From positions 62,001 to 126,000 of the forward strand of contig CAVOTH010000002.1 in assembly GCA_963699085.1 (NCBI GenBank): a stretch of 64,000 nt of DNA, written 5' to 3'. The notes under the pieces are model-generated. The model was not told the DNA's origin, made no database searches, and saw nothing but the letters and a program-made list of their open reading frames with translations. Made by a program: the position numbers and the translations under genes. Of this stretch, positions 51,712 through 60,559 are shown one piece after another; the stretch's first letter is position 1; each line of letters begins with the position of its first letter. Source of the DNA: Bog-756 sp963699085. Its GTDB lineage: Bacteria > Actinomycetota > Acidimicrobiia > Acidimicrobiales > RAAP-2.

Positions 51712-53424
51712 GTGCACGACCTGGTGATCCGGGGTGGACGCGTCGTCGACGGCACCGGCGGTCCGTCGGCGGTGGCCGACGTGGCCGTCGACGATGGCCG
51801 GGTGGTCGCCGTCGGCACCGTGGCTGACTCCGGCCGGCGCGAGATCGACGCCGTCGGCAAGGTGGTCTGCCCCGGATTCGTCGACATCCACACGCACTAC
51901 GACGCCCAGCTCCTGTGGGACCCCACGGCCAGCCCCTCGGTCCAGCACGGGGTGACCACCGTCATCGGCGGCAACTGCGGGTTCTCCATCGCACCCCTCG
52001 GTCCTGGTGACGACGACTACATCCAGGCGATGATGGCGGTAGTCGAAGGGATCCCCCGCGAGGCCCTGGTCGGCGGTGGGCCCTGGTCGTGGAGGACGTT
52101 CGGCGACTACCTCGACCGGGTCGACGTAGGCCTGTCGGTCAACGCCGGCTTCCTGGTCGGCCACTCGACCGTGCGCCGCGTGGTGATGGGCGACCGGGCC
52201 ACCTGGGACGAGGCCACGCCCGAGCAGATCGTCGCCATGGCCGATCTGGTCGAGGAGTCGCTCGACGGCGGTGCCCTCGGGCTGTCGTCATCGCTCGGGG
52301 AGGGCCACCTGGACGGGGACCACCGCCCGGTCCCCTCCAGCAGTGCCTCCTTCCCCGAGTTCGTGGCGCTGGCCGGCTCGTTGCGCGGACACCAGGGGAC
52401 GACCCTCGAGTTCATCCCGACCATCGGCCCCATCCCCGACGACCGGGTGGAACTGATGGCCGACATGTCATTGGCCGCCGACCGCCCGCTCAACTGGAAC
52501 CTGTTGGGGAGCCTGGCCAGTGAGGAGATCTGGGAGCAGCAGCTGCGGGCGTCCGACGTGGCTGCGGCCAAGGGCGCCCACGTGGTGGCCCTGGCACTGC
52601 CCGACATGATGCGCATGCGGTCGAACACCCTGCTGCCCGGCCTGCCGGGCTGGCGGGAGGTGGTGGCACTGGACGCCGCCGGCCGCCGGGCCGCCGCCGC
52701 CGACCCGGGCACCCGGGCCGAGCTACGGGCCGGCGCCGAAAAGGTGGCCAGCCGGGCCATCGGCGTGCTGACTGATTTCACCATGATGGAGGTGGCCGAC
52801 CCCGACTCCGAGTGGGTGGGACGGTCGCTGGGCGACATCGCCATCGACCGGGGCACCGACGTGATCGACGTCCTCATCGATGTGGTCCTGCCCGATGATC
52901 TGACGCTGTACGTCGTGCTCCCGTCGTTGACGCCCAGCCTGGGTCGCAGCGACGAGGGGTGGGCGGCCCGGGTGGCGGTATGGAAGGACCCCCGGGTCAT
53001 GCTCGGGGGCTCGGACGCCGGCGCCCACCTGGACCTGATGTGCCACGCCAACTACCCGACCCGGGTGCTGGGCGAGGTCGTCCGGGATCGGGGCCTGCTC
53101 ACCGTGGAGGAGGCGGTCGAGATGATGACCGACCGACCGGCCCGCCATTACGGCCTCACCGAGCGGGGTCGGATCGAGCCGGGCTGGCACGCCGACGTGG
53201 TGGTGTTCGACCCGTCGACGGTGGCCAGCGGTCCGGCCGAGCTGGTGGAGGACCTGCCCGGAGGCGGTGGCCGCCTGGTGGCCGGCTCGCTGGGCGTCGA
53301 ACACGTGCTGGTGGCCGGCGTCGAGGTGGTGACCGACGGCACCGCCACCGACGCCCGTCCCGGCCGGGTGCTGCGGTCGGGCGTGGACACCGCCACGGTG
53401 TCACTGGCCGACGTCAGGCGGTAG
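51712..53424 (+). CDS. D-aminoacylase-type amidohydrolase
   Basis: A 570-residue intact amidohydrolase-3 family member. HDLVIRGGRVVDGTGGPS and FVDIHTHYDAQLLWDPTASP (HxH metal ligands), TVIGGNCGFSIAPL, and MLGGSDAGAHLD (active-site aspartate) are typical of N-acyl-D-amino-acid deacylases and their many actinobacterial relatives with other substrates. The C-terminal ADVVVFDPSTV...GRVL forms the small beta domain. GTG 51712 starts one base after the previous stop. It overlaps the convergent SDR gene by 11 bases at the 3' end. A paralogue, broken in frame, is at 58749-60450. The amide, imide or ester substrate is unknown. Confidence 0.87.
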   Translation: MHDLVIRGGRVVDGTGGPSAVADVAVDDGRVVAVGTVADSGRREIDAVGKVVCPGFVDIHTHYDAQLLWDPTASPSVQHGVTTVIGGNCGFSIAPLGPGDDDYIQAMMAVVEGIPREALVGGGPWSWRTFGDYLDRVDVGLSVNAGFLVGHSTVRRVVMGDRATWDEATPEQIVAMADLVEESLDGGALGLSSSLGEGHLDGDHRPVPSSSASFPEFVALAGSLRGHQGTTLEFIPTIGPIPDDRVELMADMSLAADRPLNWNLLGSLASEEIWEQQLRASDVAAAKGAHVVALALPDMMRMRSNTLLPGLPGWREVVALDAAGRRAAAADPGTRAELRAGAEKVASRAIGVLTDFTMMEVADPDSEWVGRSLGDIAIDRGTDVIDVLIDVVLPDDLTLYVVLPSLTPSLGRSDEGWAARVAVWKDPRVMLGGSDAGAHLDLMCHANYPTRVLGEVVRDRGLLTVEEAVEMMTDRPARHYGLTERGRIEPGWHADVVVFDPSTVASGPAELVEDLPGGGGRLVAGSLGVEHVLVAGVEVVTDGTATDARPGRVLRSGVDTATVSLADVRR

Positions 53425-54121
53425 CCGCCCCGTCGATGACCAGGGAGGTGCCGCTGACGGTCCGGGCGTCGTCCGAGGCCAGGTAGGCGACGGCGCCGGC
53501 CACCTCGGCGGCGTCGATGACCCGCCCCATGGGCGAGGCGGCCCGGGCGAACAACGACAGGTCGGCGCCTTCGGGAATCTGGAAGTTCCGGAGGAACGGC
53601 GTGTCGACCGACGCCGGGCACACGACGTTGACCCGGACTCCGGACTTGGCCAGCTCGATGGCCATCGACTTGGTGAGCATCACCACGCCACCCTTGGAGG
53701 CGCAGTAGGCGGCGTTGTAGGGGGTGGCCCGCAGGCCGGCCACCGATCCCATGTTGACGATGCACCCGGTCGACTCGACCAGGGCGGGCACCGCCGCCTG
53801 GGACAGCAGGAACGTCCCGGTGAGGTTGACCTCGATGACCCGTCGCCACTGGTCGGGGTCGACGTCGGTGATGGCGGCGGCCGAGCCGATCCCGGCCACA
53901 TTGGCCAGGATGTCGAGGCGGCCGAGGGTGTCGGTGGCGTGGGCGACGGCCGCCGCGCACGAGGCGGCGTCGGTCACGTCGCAGTGGATGCCTCCGCTGA
54001 TCTCGTTGATGTCGGCGCGCACCACCCGGGCGCCCTCTTCGGACAGTCGGTCAGCGACCGCCGCCCCGATCCCGCTCGCCGCCCCTGATACCAGTGCCAC
54101 CCGACCGGTGAATCGACCCAT
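53414..54121 (-). CDS. SDR-family dehydrogenase
   Basis: A 235-residue classical short-chain dehydrogenase. VALVSGAASGIGAAVAD is the cofactor site (GxxxGxG), NVAG the central NAG-type motif, GSVAG the catalytic serine and YNAAYCASKGGV the YxxxK pair. RADINE at the end of strand 2 suggests NAD preference, by the acidic residue. ATG 54121 is used because the fold begins here; the frame remains open to 54445, antisense to the next gene. It is divergent from a second SDR gene with only 46 bases between starts, implying a shared promoter region and common control. Confidence 0.9.
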   Translation of the reverse strand: MGRFTGRVALVSGAASGIGAAVADRLSEEGARVVRADINEISGGIHCDVTDAASCAAAVAHATDTLGRLDILANVAGIGSAAAITDVDPDQWRRVIEVNLTGTFLLSQAAVPALVESTGCIVNMGSVAGLRATPYNAAYCASKGGVVMLTKSMAIELAKSGVRVNVVCPASVDTPFLRNFQIPEGADLSLFARAASPMGRVIDAAEVAGAVAYLASDDARTVSGTSLVIDGAATA

Positions 54122-54167
54122 GCCGGAAACGTACCCGCTCCGGTCGACACCGGTACTGTTGCCCGCC

Positions 54168-54926
54168 ATGGGCGCACTCGAGGGGAAGGTCGCGTTGGTC
54201 ACCGGGGCGGCCATGGGGATCGGCCGCTCGGCGGCACAGATCTTCGCCCGGGAAGGTGCGGCGGTGGTGGTGGCGGACATCGATGAGGCCGGAGGCCATG
54301 CCACCGTCGCCCTGGTCGAGGAAGCGGGCGGCCGGGCGGCCTTCATCCACACCGACGTCAGCGTGCAGACGCAGGTCGAGTCGATGGTGGCGTTCGCGGT
54401 GGACACCTTCGGTGGGCTCGACTGCGCCCACAACAACGCCGGCATCGCCGCCCCGATGGCCCCGCTGGCCGACTACCCGGACGACGGCTGGGCCCGGACG
54501 ATCGACGTCATGCTCAACGGCGTCTACTACTGCATGAAGGCCGAGATCCCCCGCATGCTCGAGCGGGGCGGAGGAGCCATCGTCAACACGGCGTCGGGCG
54601 TCGGCCTTGTTGCCTATCCCCACCAGGCCGCCTACACCGCCTCCAAGCACGGTGTCATCGGGCTGACCAAGGTGGCGGCCCTCGACTACGGGGCCTTCGG
54701 CATCCGGGTCAATGCCGTCTGCCCCGGTACCGCCCGCACGCCGATGGTCGACGAAGCCATCCGCATCCAGCCCTCGATCGACGAGCACCTGAAGAAGCTG
54801 CACCCCATCGGCCGTATCGGCGAGGCGTCGGAGATCGCCGAGGCCGCCGTCTGGCTCTGTACCCCGGCGGCGTCGTTCGTGCTCGGGGTGGCGCTGCCGG
54901 TCGACGGAGGATACGTCGTCCCGTGA
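54168..54926 (+). CDS. SDR-family dehydrogenase
   Basis: A 252-residue classical SDR. VALVTGAAMGIGRSAA (cofactor), VADIDEAGG (acidic residue, NAD preference), NNAGIAAPM, NTASGVGLVAYPHQAAYTAS with YTASK, and VCPGTARTPM are complete catalytic landmarks. The frame is open upstream to 53724 in antisense sequence of the neighbouring SDR; ATG 54168 is where the fold starts. A TACTGT box lies 8 bases ahead and no ribosome site is evident, so the transcript may be leaderless. Its TGA overlaps the GTG of the aldehyde dehydrogenase gene. Alcohol to carbonyl oxidation feeding the ALDH is a natural reading. Confidence 0.9.
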   Translation: MGALEGKVALVTGAAMGIGRSAAQIFAREGAAVVVADIDEAGGHATVALVEEAGGRAAFIHTDVSVQTQVESMVAFAVDTFGGLDCAHNNAGIAAPMAPLADYPDDGWARTIDVMLNGVYYCMKAEIPRMLERGGGAIVNTASGVGLVAYPHQAAYTASKHGVIGLTKVAALDYGAFGIRVNAVCPGTARTPMVDEAIRIQPSIDEHLKKLHPIGRIGEASEIAEAAVWLCTPAASFVLGVALPVDGGYVVP

Positions 54927-56452
54927 GGGAGACGACGGCATCGGCCACGGTGCGGCGCCTGGCCGACCAGGGCCATCTGATCGGTGACACGTGGCGGCCG
55001 AGTGCCGCCGACGGCGTCTTCGCCCACCGGTATGCAGCCACCGGTGCGGTACAGGCGGACGTGGGACTGGCCGGCGCCGCGGACGTCGACGTGGCAGTAG
55101 CGGCGGCCCGGGCCGCGCAGCCGGCGTGGGCGGCACTGGGGGTGGAGGCCCGCGGCGCGTTGCTGTCGGGCTTCGCCGATCTCCTCGACGCCCATCGTGA
55201 AGAGGCGTCGGAGCTGGCCGCCCTGGACAACGGCACCCCGGTGTCCATCCTGCGACCCGGTCGCTACACGGCGGCGTGGGTCCGGTTCTACGCCGAACTG
55301 GCTCCCACCGTGGCCGATGAACAGCTGCAGGTGTCGCGGGGCACGGCGACGGTGCGCCTGGTGCCCTACGGGGTGATCGGGGTGATCCCCCCGTGGAACG
55401 GGTCGATGATGGGCATGGGCCAGAAGTGCGGGCCGGCCCTGGCCGCAGGCAACACGGTGGTGGCCAAGCCACCCGAGTTGGCGCCCTTCGGCGTGCTCCG
55501 CTTCGGCGAGCTCGCACTCGAGGCCGGGATCCCCCCGGGGGTGGTCAACATCGTGGTCGGAGGAGGTGCCGCCGGGGCGGCCCTGGCCGGTCACCCCGGC
55601 ATCGACAAAGTCACCTTCACCGGAGGAGCGCCCACGGCCCGGGAGGTGATGGCGGCAGCCGCAGCCAACCTGACCCCCCTCGCCCTCGAGCTCGGCGGCA
55701 AGTCCCCCAACATCGTGTTTGCCGATGCCGACCTGGACACCGCGGCCACGGTGGCCGCACTGGCGGGGACGGCCCTCCTGTCGGGCCAGGGTTGTGCCCT
55801 CCCCACCCGCACCTATGTGCACGGGGACGTCTACGACCAGTTGGTGGAGCGGGTCGTGGCCACGCTGGCCACCCTGCCGGTGGGCGACCCGCTCGACCCG
55901 GCCACGTTCGTCGGACCGGTGGTCACCGAGTCGGCCATGGATCGGATCCTCGGCGTCATCGACCGGGCCACCGGTGACGGTGCCACCCTGCTGGCCGGCG
56001 GAGGGCGGATGGACGGGGACCTGGCCGACGGATGGTTCGTCGCCCCCACCGTCTTCGGCGATGTCGACCACGACAGTGACCTGGCCCGGAACGAGGTGTT
56101 CGGCCCGGTGCATGCCATCCTCCGGTTCGAAACTGAAGAGGAGGTCCTGGCCAAGGCCAATGACAGCCCGTACGGCCTGGCCGCCTACGTGCACTCGGCC
56201 GACACGGACCGACTGGCCCGGTGCGTCGACGGGCTGCAGACCGGGGTGATCATGACCAACGGTCTGGGCGACCTGTCGCCGGCCACGCCCTTCGGGGGAT
56301 TCCGCCAGAGCGGCTTCGGGCGCGAGGGCGGGCGGGCCGGCTACGAGGAGATGGTCCAGCGCACCACGGTGTTGGACGCTTCCCCAGCGGCGCCTCCCGG
56401 CCACCGGAGCGAATCCAGCGATCACAATGATGGGGAACAGGGAGCAACATGA
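54923..56452 (+). CDS. Aldehyde dehydrogenase
   Basis: A 509-residue NAD(P)-dependent aldehyde dehydrogenase. PYGVIGVIPPWNGSMMGMGQ, GNTVVAKPPELAPFG, LALELGGKSPNIVFADADLD (catalytic Glu in ELGGK), the nucleophilic Cys in LSGQGCALPTRTYVHGDVYD, and EVFGPVHAILRFETEEE are all in place; length and order match the family. It oxidises an aldehyde to the acid. GTG 54923 overlaps the upstream SDR stop (GTGA), and its own stop overlaps the ATG of the next SDR (ATGA), so three genes are translationally coupled. Confidence 0.92.
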   Translation: MRETTASATVRRLADQGHLIGDTWRPSAADGVFAHRYAATGAVQADVGLAGAADVDVAVAAARAAQPAWAALGVEARGALLSGFADLLDAHREEASELAALDNGTPVSILRPGRYTAAWVRFYAELAPTVADEQLQVSRGTATVRLVPYGVIGVIPPWNGSMMGMGQKCGPALAAGNTVVAKPPELAPFGVLRFGELALEAGIPPGVVNIVVGGGAAGAALAGHPGIDKVTFTGGAPTAREVMAAAAANLTPLALELGGKSPNIVFADADLDTAATVAALAGTALLSGQGCALPTRTYVHGDVYDQLVERVVATLATLPVGDPLDPATFVGPVVTESAMDRILGVIDRATGDGATLLAGGGRMDGDLADGWFVAPTVFGDVDHDSDLARNEVFGPVHAILRFETEEEVLAKANDSPYGLAAYVHSADTDRLARCVDGLQTGVIMTNGLGDLSPATPFGGFRQSGFGREGGRAGYEEMVQRTTVLDASPAAPPGHRSESSDHNDGEQGAT

Positions 56453-57309
56453 CCACCACATCCGACCGTCCGGTGGCCTTCGTGACCGGGGCCAGCCGGG
56501 GGATCGGCAAGGCCATCGCCCGTCACCTGGCCCGCGCCGGTCACGACGTGGCCATCGCCGCCCGCACCCGCCACGAGGGTGAGGAACGCGAGCACTCGTC
56601 GACGGTGGCTGCGTCGAACACCAAGCCACTACCCGGATCGCTCGACTCGACGGCGTCCGAGGTCGAGGCCGAGGGAGGTCGGGCCCTGTCCGTCTATCTG
56701 GACCTGCTCGACCGCACCACACTGGGCTCGGCCGTGGCGACGGTCATCGAGCGGTGGGGCCGGATCGACGTCCTGGTCAACAACGGCCGCTATGTCGGTC
56801 CGGGCCACATGGACCTGCTCCTGGACACCCCGGTGGAGCTGCTCGACCTGCACCTCCAGGCCAACGTGATGGCCCCGGTCATCCTGTCCAAGCTGGTTCT
56901 GCCCCAGATGGTCGAGCGGGGCCACGGCATCATCATCAACCTGGCGTCCAGCTCCGGCACCATGGACCCGCCCCGACCGGCGGGCAGTGGCGGATGGGGG
57001 CTCGGCTACGGCATGTCCAAGGGGGCGCTGCACCGGTTGGCCGGCATGGTCGCGGTGGAGCTCGGCGACAACGGAATATCCGCCTACAACCTGAGCCCCG
57101 GTTTCGTGGCCACCGAGCGGATCGCCATCGACATGGCCGACTTCGGGTTCGATGCCTCGGTCGGTGCTCCTCCGGACGTGGTGGGGGCGGTGGCCGCCTG
57201 GCTGGTGACCAGTCCCGAGGCGGCCGGGCGCAACGGACAGTGGATCGAGGCCCAGGAGGTCTGCCGTGACCTCGGGCTGCTGCCCGGATGGCCTCCCGCC
57301 AGGAAGTGA
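56449..57309 (+). CDS. SDR-family dehydrogenase
   Basis: A 286-residue SDR longer than the two nearby. VAFVTGASRGIGKAIARHLA is the cofactor site, with basic residues after strand 2 (AARTRHEGEERE) suggesting NADP. An insertion of about 30 residues follows. LVNNGRYVG replaces the usual NNAG, LASSSGTMDPPRP carries the serine, and LGYGMSKGAL the YxxxK. ATGA overlap with the aldehyde dehydrogenase. The different cofactor preference compared with the other two SDRs hints at a reductive or late step. Confidence 0.87.
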   Translation: MTTTSDRPVAFVTGASRGIGKAIARHLARAGHDVAIAARTRHEGEEREHSSTVAASNTKPLPGSLDSTASEVEAEGGRALSVYLDLLDRTTLGSAVATVIERWGRIDVLVNNGRYVGPGHMDLLLDTPVELLDLHLQANVMAPVILSKLVLPQMVERGHGIIINLASSSGTMDPPRPAGSGGWGLGYGMSKGALHRLAGMVAVELGDNGISAYNLSPGFVATERIAIDMADFGFDASVGAPPDVVGAVAAWLVTSPEAAGRNGQWIEAQEVCRDLGLLPGWPPARK

Positions 57310-57363
57310 ACGTTCTCGGCTACTGCGTCAACAGAGCCCAGGCGATCCTGGCAGGATGACCCG

Positions 57364-58302
57364 ATGGCCAGCGAGTACCCCATCCCTACCGCCGAGGAGC
57401 TCGACGCCCTGTTCGACCAGCTCTCCAACTGGACCCGGTGGGGAACCGATGACCAACGGGGGACGCTGAACTTCCTGACCGACGAGCGTCGGGTGGCCGC
57501 CACCAGGCTGGTGTCGACGGGGGAGGCGATCAGCTTGGCCCATGATCTGGCCACCGAGCCGATGCCCGACCACCCCCACCCGGTCCAGCACCACATGCTG
57601 GCGTCGGGGGATGCCCGGGACTCGAACGGGATCGAAGGCTACGAGGCGGCGAGGGACCACCTGTCGCTCGACGTCCACGGGCTGTGGACCACCCACCTCG
57701 ATGCCCTGTCCCACATGTTCGTCCGGGGCCAGATGTACGGCGGGCGTCCGGCCAGTGAGGTGCGCAGCGACGGGGCCCGCTCGAACACCGTCATGACCAT
57801 GGCCGACGGGGTGCTGGCCCGGGGCGTTCTCCTCGATGTCCCCCGTGCTCTGGGCGCTGAGTTCCTGGACAACGGCGAGGTGGTCACGGTGGCCGACCTC
57901 GAGGCCACCGAGGCCCATCAGGGCGTGCGGGTGGGACCGGGCGATGTGGCTGCTGGTGGCCTGGGGCCGCGAGGCCAGGCGGCAGATCGCGGCGCGGCTT
58001 CGACGGCTTCTCCGGCCTGCACCCCGAGTGCCTCCCGTGGCTGGCCGAGCGTGAGGTGGCCGTGCTGGGCAGCGACGGCATATCCGATCCGATGCCCTTC
58101 GTCGGGCACTCCCAACTGGCCGTTCCCGATCCACCAGATCGGCATCGTGGCCATGGGCCTCCCCCTCGTCGACAATGTCCGACTGGCGCCGCTGGGGGAG
58201 CGGTGCGCCGAGCTCGGGCGGTGGGAGTTCCTGTTCACCATGGCGCCGCTCCGGATCCCCAAGGGCACCGGCTGCCCGGTCAACCCGGTAGCGGTCCTGT
58301 GA
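57364..58302 (+). pseudogene. Cyclase-family metal hydrolase (kynurenine formamidase-like), three +1 frame changes
   Basis: About 312 residues after repair. LFDQLSNWTRWGTDDQRGTL and LSLDVHGLWTTHLDALSHMF (HxxxxDxxxH metal motif with H, D and H in TTHLDALSH) identify the PF04199 cyclase family, which hydrolyses amides or lactones. The frame changes after GDV near 57949 (to LLVAWGREARRQIAA), again near 57995 (to GFDGFSGLHPECLPWLAERE) and again near 58119 (to PFPIHQIGIVAMGLPLVDNV). All three are +1, so the last returns to the starting frame and the gene ends normally at 58302. That yields an apparently open 312-codon frame with about 57 wrong residues in the middle, easily mistaken for an intact gene. 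Confidence 0.8.
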
Positions 58303-58720
58303 GTGCGATGACGGTTCCGGGCGGAGGTGCGGGCGACCACGAGGAGCTGCGAGCCCTCATCCAGCGCTACGCCCGGGCGGCCGACGAGCGGGACATGGAC
58401 ACACTGACCGCCCTCTTCCATCCGGACGCCGAGGTGACCGGGGCACGCGGCACCCAGGGGATCAGCGAGTGGCTCGACACGATGCGGGCGCCCCGCACAT
58501 TTCCCACCAGCATGCACATGCTCGGCGAGCCGCTGATCGACCTGGAGCCGGGGGCGGGCGAGGCCGTCCTCGACACCTACGCCGTCGTCTACCAGCTGAG
58601 TGACCCGGTTCCGGAGGCGGGGATCTGACCCTGGGCATCCGCTACGTCGACGACGTGGAGAAACTGTGGGGCCGGTGGGTCATCCGCCGACGGACGTCCC
58701 GCACGCTCTGGATGCGGTAG
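58299..58720 (+). pseudogene. SnoaL-like (NTF2-fold) protein, one frame break
   Basis: About 140 residues after repair. ELRALIQRYARAADERDMDT and LTALFHPDAEVTGARG form the start of an NTF2-like/SnoaL domain, and PTSMHMLGEPLIDLEPGAGE its middle. GTG 58299 overlaps the cyclase stop (GTGA). The frame ends prematurely at 58628; the remaining strand DLTLGIRYVDDVEKLWGRW and VIRRRTSRTLWMR follows in another frame to 58720. This break is a -1 change in a run of four Gs at about 58619-58622. The fold is used in small dehydratases, isomerases and hydrolases. Confidence 0.68.
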
Positions 58721-58748
58721 CCGGCCCGAGTCCAGACGCGCCCGCCGG

Positions 58749-60450
58749 TCAGACGCCCGTGCGGCGCAGGAGCCGTCCCGGGCGTAGCCCCGGTCGGTTC
58801 GCCCCGGTCGATGGTGACCTCGCCGCCCACCACGGTGGCCAGGAATCCGACCGACCGCTGTTCGAGCCGTCGACCGCCGGCCGGGCAGGTCGTCCACCAG
58901 ACTCGGGCACGGCCGGGGCCACGGTGTCCGGGTCGAAGACGGTGACGTCGGCCGCCATTCCCGGCCGGAGCAGGCCCCGGTCGGACAGCCCCCAGGCCAG
59001 GGCCGGGGCCAGGGTGATCATGCGGACCGCCTCCTCCAGGGTGAACTCCTGGCGGTCCCGGACCCAGTGCCCGAGCAGGTGGGTGTGGATCGACGAGTCG
59101 GCGATCTGGCTCAGGTGGGCGCCCGAGTCGGAGAAGGTCATGACGGCCCGGGGGTGCCGCATCGCCCGCAGCAGGACGGTCTCGTCCTGGGGGTAGAGGC
59201 TGGGTTGGATGAACAGCTGGTCGCCGCCGGAGCTGACACAGAGGTCGATCATGGCCTCGGCCGGGTGCACGCCCCGCTCACGGGCGACGTCGGCCACCGA
59301 CGGGTTGGGGGGCAGGCCGTGTCGGTAGACCCGGATCCCCTCGAAGTCCGGTGGCCGGGCCTGGGCCCCCACGCCGGTGTAGGCCGCGTAGTCGGCGTTG
59401 ACCGCCGCGTCCACGTAACGGCCCCGCAGGTCCGGGTCGCCGAGGATGCGCAGCTGCTCGGCGTACCGGCAGGGACCGAAGGTCGGACCAGGCCGGGATC
59501 AGGTCGAACGGCAGCCGGGTCTTCAAGGACAGCAGCACCGAGATACCCCGGCAGTGGGTCTGGGCGATCATCCGCGCCCCCCGGGCGGCGGCATCGTCGA
59601 GGAAGTCGATCAGGTACCCCGCCCCCCGGGTGGCGATCAGTCCGAACGTCATCGGCACGCCGGTGGCCGCGGCCAGTGAGGTCATCCGGTCGAGCCCGTC
59701 GGCCCGCACCTCGGGGTCGGGTGCCGACATGTCGGCGTCGGCTCCCTCGAAGATGCCCGACCCGAGTCTGCCCATGACCCCCACCAGCGCGGCCACCTCG
59801 TCCCAGGAGGCCATCCGCGACGCCACCGGGCGGCCGTCGGACGTCTCGTGGTGCTTGGTGCGGGAGGTGGAGAAGCCGATGGCCCCGGCCCGCAGTGCCT
59901 CGGCCAGCTGGCCGCACATGAGCTCGAGGTCGTCCTCGGTGGCCTCCCCCTCGAACGCCCGCTCGCCCATGGCCCAGGTGCGCAGGGCCGAGTGCCCGAT
60001 GTTGGCGGCGAAGTTGATGCCCTTGGCCAGGCAGTCGACGGCGTCGAGGTACTCGGGGAAGGTCTCGAAGCTCCAGTCGATGCCGGCGGCCAGGGCGGCC
60101 GGGTCGATGTCCTCGGCCCGCTCGAGATTGCGCACCACCAGCTCCCGCTGGTCGGACCGCACCGGGGCGAGGGTGAATCCGCAGTTGCCCATGACCACCG
60201 AGGTGACCCCGTGCCAGCACGAGTTGGCGCCGGTGGCATCCCAGAAGACCTGGGCGTCCATGTGGGTGTGGCCGTCGATGAACCCGGGAGTGACCACGTG
60301 GCCGTCGGCGTCGATCTCCCGGCGTCCGGGATCCCCGATGCGGCCGACCTCGACGATGCGGTCGCCGGCGATCCCGACGTCGGCCCGGTAGGAGCCGAAG
60401 CCGGAGCCGTCGACCACGGTGCCGTTGCGGATGACCAGATCGTGAGCCAT
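58749..60450 (-). pseudogene. D-aminoacylase-type amidohydrolase, four +1 frame changes
   Basis: A paralogue of the 51712-53424 gene, about 566 residues after repair. HDLVIRNGTVVDGSG, FIDGHTHMDAQVFWDATGA, VMGNCGFTLAPV and TFSDSGAHLSQIADS carry the metal and active-site residues. Frame changes are near 59466 (after SLP, to YAEQLRILGDPDL), 58901 (after AVPE, to LVDDLPG), 58876 (to GRRLEQRSVGFLATVVGG) and 58773 (to LLRRTGV). Alignment by eye with the paralogue (AELVEDLPGGGGRLV) fixes the second and third sites closely. All are +1 on the coding strand. ATG 60450 has no clear ribosome site. Convergent with the SnoaL gene. Confidence 0.8.
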
Positions 60451-60519
60451 GCGCCATCATGGCCCAACGACTGTGGGCCCGGCCCCATCGTCGAACCGGA
60501 ATGTCATCCGGGAGATTCC

Positions 60520-60534
60520 CCCAACTCAATTGGG
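60520..60534 (-). terminator. Weak hairpin after the 125-residue gene
   Basis: CCCAA (60520-60524) and TTGGG (60530-60534) form a 5-bp stem with a 5-base loop, 26 bases beyond the stop at 60560 in the minus direction. Confidence 0.3.
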
Positions 60535-60559
60535 CGAGGTCTCGTGGGTCAGGTCTCGC

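Noticed and set aside
50322..51893. A 523-codon minus-strand frame across the broken amidohydrolase
   Set aside because: It stays open despite the frame change, which first looked like support for it, but it has no domain and sits opposite clear amidohydrolase motifs.
54686..56722. A 678-codon minus-strand frame across the ALDH and SDR genes
   Set aside because: It is fully antisense to three well-supported coupled genes and contains low-complexity Gly/Arg/His-rich sequence without any motif.
14655..59466. Programmed +1 translational frameshifting as the main explanation of the broken genes
   Set aside because: Three or four high-efficiency shifts per enzyme would be needed, no common slippery sequence or stop codon is present, and one site fits a duplicated G/C context better than the G-ending-codon pattern. 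Kept only as a remote alternative.
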